From Taiwanofungus camphoratus (taxonomy: Eukaryota > Basidiomycota > Agaricomycetes > Polyporales > Taiwanofungaceae), in assembly GCA_003999685.1 (NCBI GenBank), contig CP021230.1, forward strand, positions 1,364,001 to 1,428,000: DNA of 64,000 nucleotides. The letters are read 5' to 3'. Under the pieces are notes generated by a model, which worked only from the letters and a program-made list of their open reading frames with translations, did not search any database and was not told the DNA's origin. The position numbers and the translations under genes are program-made. How positions within the stretch are numbered: the stretch's first letter is position 1; every line of letters starts with the position of its first letter. This document shows positions 58,594-64,000 of the stretch, piece after piece.

Positions 58594-59071
58594 TGATACA
58601 AATTGGTATCTCGGATCCTATATGTTGCCTCACACGTGAGGGCCTGACCACGATAGAAGGTGGCGAGGTCTTATGGTCGATATAGACCGGGTGTCGTGAA
58701 GTCCGTAGACTCGAGCGAGTATCACTCAGATATGAGCGAGAGGATACAAGACACGAATATGATAGTAACAAGATCAGACTTAAGGTCCGACCTAAGCTAA
58801 GATACATGCTATATATACAAGTACACATCACGAGCACGGACCAAGAACTACTCTAGGGCAGGAGGTCCGAACTATGGTACGACTCTGAGGAAAATAGAAA
58901 GTGGTACGATCCGGGCGTATTAGCAATACGTGTGAATAATGGGGAATGTGGTAAGCGGCCCAGATATGAGTCAGAGTCCTATGAGTAAGCGGGGCCGATC
59001 CGGGGCCCATACAGTAATAGTCTATGAGTAAGCAATGACCGTGGTAATGACAAGAAATAGAAATTGTATCA
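58594..59071 (-). repeat. 5' LTR of the chromovirus
   Basis: 478 bp with a TATA run on the minus strand (58808-58818), next to the primer-binding site. Confidence 0.92.
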
Positions 59072-59076
59072 CCGAT

Positions 59077-59929
59077 AGCCTCGAATCACGCCACCGCCAC
59101 TCCGCCAGTTCCGGTCTGATGTTCCAGTGTACCGGTCCCTCTACGCACAATATGCCACACGCAGTTGCCACTCAATGTCCTTGCATGTGACCGGTCTCGC
59201 CACTCCGATATCGCTCGATTTGCTACGATGCGCCACTCAATGTACTCGATAATGCTACGGCCCCAGGTCTTGTCTTAGTATATTTCATGCCACTCCATAA
59301 TTCGTAGTACGCAAGTAGTTAGGATGCCACTCATACTATGCCACTCCCGATGCGCCTTACATTATAGTACAGTAGTATAAATGTGATGTATGGTGTCTCA
59401 GAACAACAGAGAAGTTTTCCCCTATCCTGCAGAGCTCAAGAAGAGCACCTTCGATTTAGTCACCTACTGCATTCTACTGTGTCCTTCCGTCTTCGATTAC
59501 GTTCGAAGAGTTGCGTCTACTATCTGCCTTCTACAGTATCTTGAAGGCTTGCGTCTTGTCTGTCTTCGACATCAGTCGAAGAAGTTGCGTTCAGTCTTAC
59601 GTTCACCTTCGAGCCACATCAAAGGGTTGCACTAGCATCTCTCTCTAACCCAAGTCCGCCTTCTACAAGATTTCGAAGGGCTGCATATCAGCTAAGTTCT
59701 CACGTTTAAGCCTCTCCCTAGTATAGTACAGCATAGTAGCGCATCGAAGCTACGTCGAGCAGTCGCGACACACGTAGAGGGTCGTTGAAGACCTTCGTAG
59801 ACGTCTCCCACCCATTTGAGATCGGGAACCCTTTGCTGCTGACTCTCCCCTCCACACTAACTAGTTCTATAGCTTTCCAGCTTCTCTAGGTCGTACCCAG
59901 TTGGGGTTGGAGTGTTATAGTGCGCATCA
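59077..59929 (+). mobile_element. X-family solo LTR, right piece
   Basis: Continues 50903-51028 after the chromovirus and ends GTGCGCATCA. CpG-rich, close to the other young X LTRs. Confidence 0.9.
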
Positions 59930-60014
59930 ACGTATTGCTAATACAGCCTAATAACTCATATTACCTTACTTACACTTACTCATGGTGCTTTTTAGATCAC
60001 ATGCCATGGTCTGT
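59930..60014 (+). mobile_element. W-family LTR, right piece
   Basis: ACGTATTGCTAATACAGCC onward, the continuation of 50699-50902. Cut again at 60015 by an X LTR fragment. Confidence 0.75.
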
Positions 60015-60102
60015 TGATAGGTGCCAGGCCCTTTTAGGCCCCACGGAGTGCCCTCACTCAACCCTAGGACCTTAGTCATGGCTTCGACACCACTCGACAT
60101 GT
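60015..60102 (+). mobile_element. X-family LTR fragment
   Basis: The first 88 bp of an X LTR (TGATAGGTGCC to CTCGACATG), truncated. Confidence 0.75.
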
Positions 60103-60139
60103 TGATGAGCACAGACAATGGCTGAACCAAGAAAAGGGC

Positions 60140-60212
60140 GACACTAATAGGATTCAAACCTGCATCCTCTTAACTGGCCTTCCAATGCTTTAGACCATTA
60201 AGCTATAGTGTT
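60140..60212 (-). pseudogene. Degenerate tRNA or tRNA-derived (SINE-like) sequence
   Basis: On the minus strand, about 73 nt with an A box TAGCTTAATGG that fits the consensus exactly, a four-pair D arm (GCTT/AAGC), a B box GGTTTGAATCC one base from GGTTCGAATCC, and ends ACACTA/TAGTGT able to pair as an acceptor stem. The anticodon arm does not fold properly and the T stem has mismatches, so it is not a working tRNA gene. It lies in the gap next to an X LTR. Confidence 0.5.
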
Positions 60213-60430
60213 GGTCAAACCTAACACTTGTTAGGTAGATGTGGGTACAAACCACTGAAGGCTTCGAACTCCCTCTGGGTACAAACCACTTAAGGCTTCG
60301 AACTTCCCAGTCTTATCATCCCATCCCAACTTTGAGATGTTGACCTCCTGGTCAACCAAAGTCCATGTCACATGATTTGCTTAGTCAGGTTATCATAGAA
60401 GGCAACCTTCCCTCATGGTGGGCTCCAGAA
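60213..60430. other. Unassigned internal retroelement sequence with primer-binding site
   Basis: Contains a short tandem repeat (about 60236-60306, GGGTACAAACCACTKAAGGCT twice) and ends in GGTGGGCTCCAGAA, the same primer-binding word as beside the X LTR at 31769. No ORF. Confidence 0.5.
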
Positions 60431-60470
60431 TGATACAAACTATAACACTCCAACCCCTAACTGGGTATGG
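60431..60470 (-). mobile_element. X-family LTR edge (continues at 63735)
   Basis: TGATACAAACTATAACACTC and following bases match the first 40 bp of the X LTR as at 22392. Interrupted by a Z LTR; flanks ATGG and ACAG both derive from ACGG. Confidence 0.75.
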
Positions 60471-63400
60471 TGATATGACCTAGGGAGTCCTGAACTGTGG
60501 GAATGAACCTAGAGAGTAGGTCCGATGTGTCCCAATGAGTAGAGAGTGAGCTGAAGTGGTGGGGTACCTGTGAAGGATACCAGAGGCAAAGGTAAGTGAG
60601 GGAACACGACAGAGAAACTACCTAGACCACTGTCAGGGGCCTAAAAGTCTAGTGTGTGCAGAGGAGTAAGGGGCCAATGAATCCTGCACAACAGGATCTT
60701 ATACCGAGGTGCGGACAGTCTCAGGAAGGTAGGAGTGTGGTCTTTAAATCCGATGGCAGCGGGCTGGTCAAATTCTGGCTAGATGCAAAGGAGTCGAAGG
60801 AACTGAGGGTGCACTGATGGTAAACCGAGAACTGAAAGATAAACTGAAAACTGATGTAATCGGGATAGGGGATACTGCTGAGGGCTGATGGTGTAGGAAT
60901 GGGATGTAGGGCTGGCATAGGTGATGACTGATAGACTGGACTATGTGCAACACGTGCCTATGGGGTATAATGAGGGCGGAGGCACGCCAAATGAGGAGGA
61001 GGAGGGGGGGACTGGTTACTCAGCCCGAAGTTACTCCAACTTCAGGAACGTAGAATGTAGAAGACGTAAAACTGCTACAATATACAATATAATAGGACTG
61101 CTGGCTGACAAAATGCGTAGATACGATGGAGGGAAACCTTGTCAGACTGTAGGGAAGCCTTAGAGCAGGGGAAGCCCAAATCTGAACTCTGGGGGACAAG
61201 TCTGTAGATTCTGTGAGACAAGATGAGAGTGTGTATCTTCTCTCTCCCATCTGGTAGGTACAGGAGACTACATAAGGGGTCCGTGGTGTCAAAGTATCTT
61301 ACGCAAAATAAAACCGAAGAAACTGAAAACAAACTGAAAATCGTAAAATCTAGGATCCGATCAGCATACCATATGGGGAACTAAACTGAAGTAGAACATG
61401 AAACAGGGACACTGAATGCAGTAGAAAGGTTACTGGGGAATGGCACAGGGTGAGGGATGCTTATCTAGAGATCATCATATGGAAGATGGACTATCTAACC
61501 AGACCTTGAGGGGAACAGGGACCTAAGAGTGCTGAACCGTCAAGCCAATGAGTAGGAAGTCTAGACAATACCAAGGGATCATATGGCCATCATGAACAAG
61601 AGGCCGGGACTCCGGACCGAGAGACCGAGAACCAGAACTGAGGACTGAAGATCAAAAACCAAAGGATCAAGGATCGAGGGCCAAAAAAACAAGAGGGACT
61701 TGGGGACGTTGATGAGTCCCGTAGCCTCCTGGGCCCTGAATCGTGATTTTAGAAGCTTTCTAATCCCCCAACCGACCATTCTAAGACTCTTCTACAGCCT
61801 ACAACAGGTGGGATAGGTTCCTATAATATTCCTAATGCCTCCTTTCCTTCCTAAACCCTTCTAACACCCTACAAAGCCCTGCGAAGTCACACGAGGTGTT
61901 ACGAGGTTTTGAATGCTAGCCACGAAGTCCCTAACTCCTGCTAAGTCCACTATCGGACACTGCCAGCCCTCCCATACTGTTCTATTGGATCTAGGTCCCA
62001 GCTACTATGTCACTCATCCCGGGCTTAGCTAAGAAGTCTTAGCTAAGTCTCTCCTAGCTCTTGTGATTGCAGCCACCTCTGATAGGCTCTGAAACAGTCT
62101 TAATTTCTGAAGGCTGGACTTAGGAAGCCTTGCACACCCCCTGGGTCTCGATCCTATGCCATAAGGTCCTTCTATGGCACATCCATATGATCCTTCACCC
62201 ATTTAGGACACCTCCTACCCTGATTAGGCCAAGTCCCGCTACTAGAAACTTTGTACACTCTTAGCCCACTAAGATAGTTGATCACGGCGCATGGCTGCTC
62301 TCAGATAGTCATCCCGCCCTCATGAATGGACTTGGTCACCTTTCTACCGTACGTAGTTCCCCTGTTTCAGTTCCTATTTAGTTTCTATCCTCCTCGTGTT
62401 CACTTCAGAGCCTATGCGCTGTAGTACACATTTCAAAAGTGCAAGGATCACTTCGCGCAAGAATAGTTCATCTCACGCTCCCCTATTTAGTCAGAGGTAG
62501 TTTACTATGTAAGACAGAGAGCCCTCAGTGCACGCTTCTCTCTTTGAAATACAAGTTCCCCTGTAGCTCCGATCTCAGGAAACTGCTGCAAGTACAACCT
62601 TAGGAACGGTCCTAAGGCCCCTAAGTCTCCACCCCAGCTCCGTTTCAGTACCTTTGAACTACGTTTACGCTCACGAAATATCTACGAACCACGTCTACAC
62701 TTCCCGAACTATGCACTACGATCCACGAAGCTGCCGTGACTTTGCACCCTTCAGCACCTTCTATAGCACCTATCCGGTGGACCTCCACCTTAGTTATACC
62801 CTTAGGCTCACGTTGCATCATCCCTACGTCCTACAAATAGCCCTACGACTCTCCCATAGCCTTCATTTCAGGCTATAGTACATCTCCCTATGCCCTCAAA
62901 CTCTCCGACCTACACCTCGAAGTCATCAGACACTTCAGAGCTTCCAGTAATCTCGTTCTTCCATTCTTATTCCAAGTATTAGCTCTCTGAACCATCCAAC
63001 CACTCCTACAGAGCTCCTACGCTAGCCAAACCTCGCCCACCTCGTTCTAACAAACCTCTAAGCCTTACGCCCTTTAGCTAACTCTAGCTAAAAGACTTCG
63101 CAGCAGTCTCGTACCCTCTGCCGCTTAGTTGAAACAATAGCCTATTGGCTTATTGTTCCCTAACTCCATACAGCCTACGAAGTCAGCTTGTGCGATTTAG
63201 CTAAAACTTCGAAGGACTTTGCAGAACCTCGAAGGACTTCGTGTACTTTGGAGGGCCTCGCAAGGCCTTAGGGATTGTATAGCACTTAGGAACAAGATCC
63301 TGTTGTGCAGGACCCTTGACCCCTTACTCCCCCACTTACAAAAACAAGACATACAGGTTTCCCGGTATCATACAGGTTGTAGCTCCTACCCTCACATCCC

Positions 63401-63734
63401 CACAGTTCACACACTACCTACCAGCCACGTTGCGGAGCACTCCCTAGGTGCCAGGGTCCCCTAGGTCGTATCAACGTAAAAGGGATGCTAGGACGAGCTG
63501 AAAGAGTGCATTACAGAGTATGAGGGACTGCTCTGTGGGATAGGGGCACGCTGTAGAACTTCCGATATCCAAAGTCTGAATAATGATGTTTTGGTGCATT
63601 GACTGGGATTCTCGGATGGCGTTATGATGCACGGACAGTGGGTCTTTGTCCTGATGATCTGTAGAGTAGTCTAGAGGCACATAGAAAACCGAAAATGGGT
63701 GCTTTCGGGGCACAGAGGTATATCAGACCTATCA
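60471..63734. mobile_element. Z-family solo LTR, split by a Y solo LTR
   Basis: Starts TGATATGACCTAGGG, ends CAGACCTATCA. About 1.5 kb once the 1764-bp Y LTR and its 4-bp duplication are taken out. Homologous to 41821-42830. No genes; the 60921-61163 frame is not supported by any domain. Confidence 0.75.
61710..63473. mobile_element. Y-family solo LTR, copy 2
   Basis: 1764 bp, same length as copy 1 at 39314. Perfect ACGT duplication at 61706-61709 and 63474-63477. Differences from copy 1 are mostly C/T and G/A, many at CpG. Confidence 0.9.
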
Positions 63735-64000
63735 ACAGCCTAGAGAAGCTGGAAAGCTATAGTACTAATTAGTGTGCAGGGGAGAGTCAGCAGCAAAGGG
63801 TTCCCAATCTCAAATAGGTCAAGAGATGTCTACGGAGGTCTTTGATGACCTACACGTGTGTCACGACTGCTCGATGTAGCTTCAATGTGCTATGGTATGG
63901 TACTAAGGGAAGGCTTAAACAGGTGGACTTAGCTGATATGCAGCCCCTCAGTTACTGTAGAGGGCGGGCTTGGGTTAGAGAAAAGATATAGACGCAACCC
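63735..64000 (-). mobile_element. X-family LTR, cut by window end
   Basis: CCTAGAGAAGCTGGAAAGCT onward matches the X LTR from about its 38th base. Runs off the right edge of the window. Confidence 0.8.

Larger units (their letters stand above)
51029..59071 (-). mobile_element. Ty3/Gypsy chromovirus with extra 3' ORFs (W-related)
   Basis: 8,043 bp on the minus strand with two 478-bp LTRs (51029-51506, 58594-59071) differing at about four positions, so a recent insertion. Target duplication CCGAT on both sides (51024-51028, 59072-59076). Parts right to left: Gag (58446-57112, CCHC knuckle CFYCHNRGHSARDC), protease/reverse transcriptase (57058-55211; YMDD box), RNase H and integrase (55174-53816; zinc finger and D,D,E core), integrase tail with chromodomain (53722-53231; RVRWKGYSSADDSWEPEANL), and two further ORFs (53188-52658, 52654-51779). 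A self-priming type binding site is visible. It looks nearly whole, with roughly three or four interruptions in gag-pol. Confidence 0.93.

Noticed and set aside
60140-60212. Functional tRNA gene
   Set aside because: The A and B boxes are good but the anticodon arm does not fold and the T stem is mismatched.

Overview
The window looks like a chromosome segment of a basidiomycete fungus, most likely an Agaricomycete. The evidence is host genes with many 50-77 nt GT-AG introns, FunK1-type fungal kinases, a KDZ transposase with a CxC2 cysteine cluster, a TET/JBP-like 2OG-Fe(II) dioxygenase and many Ty3/Gypsy LTR elements. All calls come from reading motifs and reading frames; no database search was run.

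Layout. 1-5.4 kb holds ordinary host genes: the 3' part of an N-acetylglucosamine-6-phosphate deacetylase gene and a complete nicotinamide-nucleotide adenylyltransferase gene. 5.4-8.4 kb (minus strand) and 43.8-46.8 kb (plus strand) are two arms of a 3-kb inverted duplication. Each arm carries a four-exon FunK1 kinase gene with identical exon lengths. The 35 kb between the arms is almost wholly mobile DNA. Its core is a 32-kb composite DNA transposon (about 9141-41440) with terminal inverted repeats built from 34-bp units centred on a CpG-containing palindrome. It carries a KDZ transposase (20.9-22.4 kb and 32.7-35.3 kb), a TET/JBP-like oxygenase (37.6-38.8 kb), an intact 294-aa protein of unknown role, a zinc-cluster/coiled-coil protein, two further uncharacterised genes and six arrays of a roughly 21-bp minisatellite. 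A 10.4-kb Ty3/Gypsy element (called X here) sits inside the transposase gene. On the strand opposite gag-pol, X carries a second zinc-cluster/coiled-coil gene.

46.8-64 kb is a graveyard of nested LTR elements: families X (LTR about 980 bp), Y (1764 bp), Z (about 1.5 kb) and W. One fairly complete W-related chromovirus lies at 51.0-59.1 kb, with 478-bp LTRs, an apparent self-priming site, a chromodomain integrase and extra 3' ORFs with zinc knuckles.

The common theme is CpG. Palindrome units, old LTR copies and target-site duplications differ mainly by CG to TG/CA changes, as expected from deamination of methylated CpG. All seven target-site duplications that could be read contain a CpG once such decay is allowed for. 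Several premature stops in the transposon genes are TGA, which CGA would give. A transposon that carries an oxygenase of the family acting on 5-methylcytosine, in DNA that looks heavily CpG-methylated, is the most interesting system in the window.
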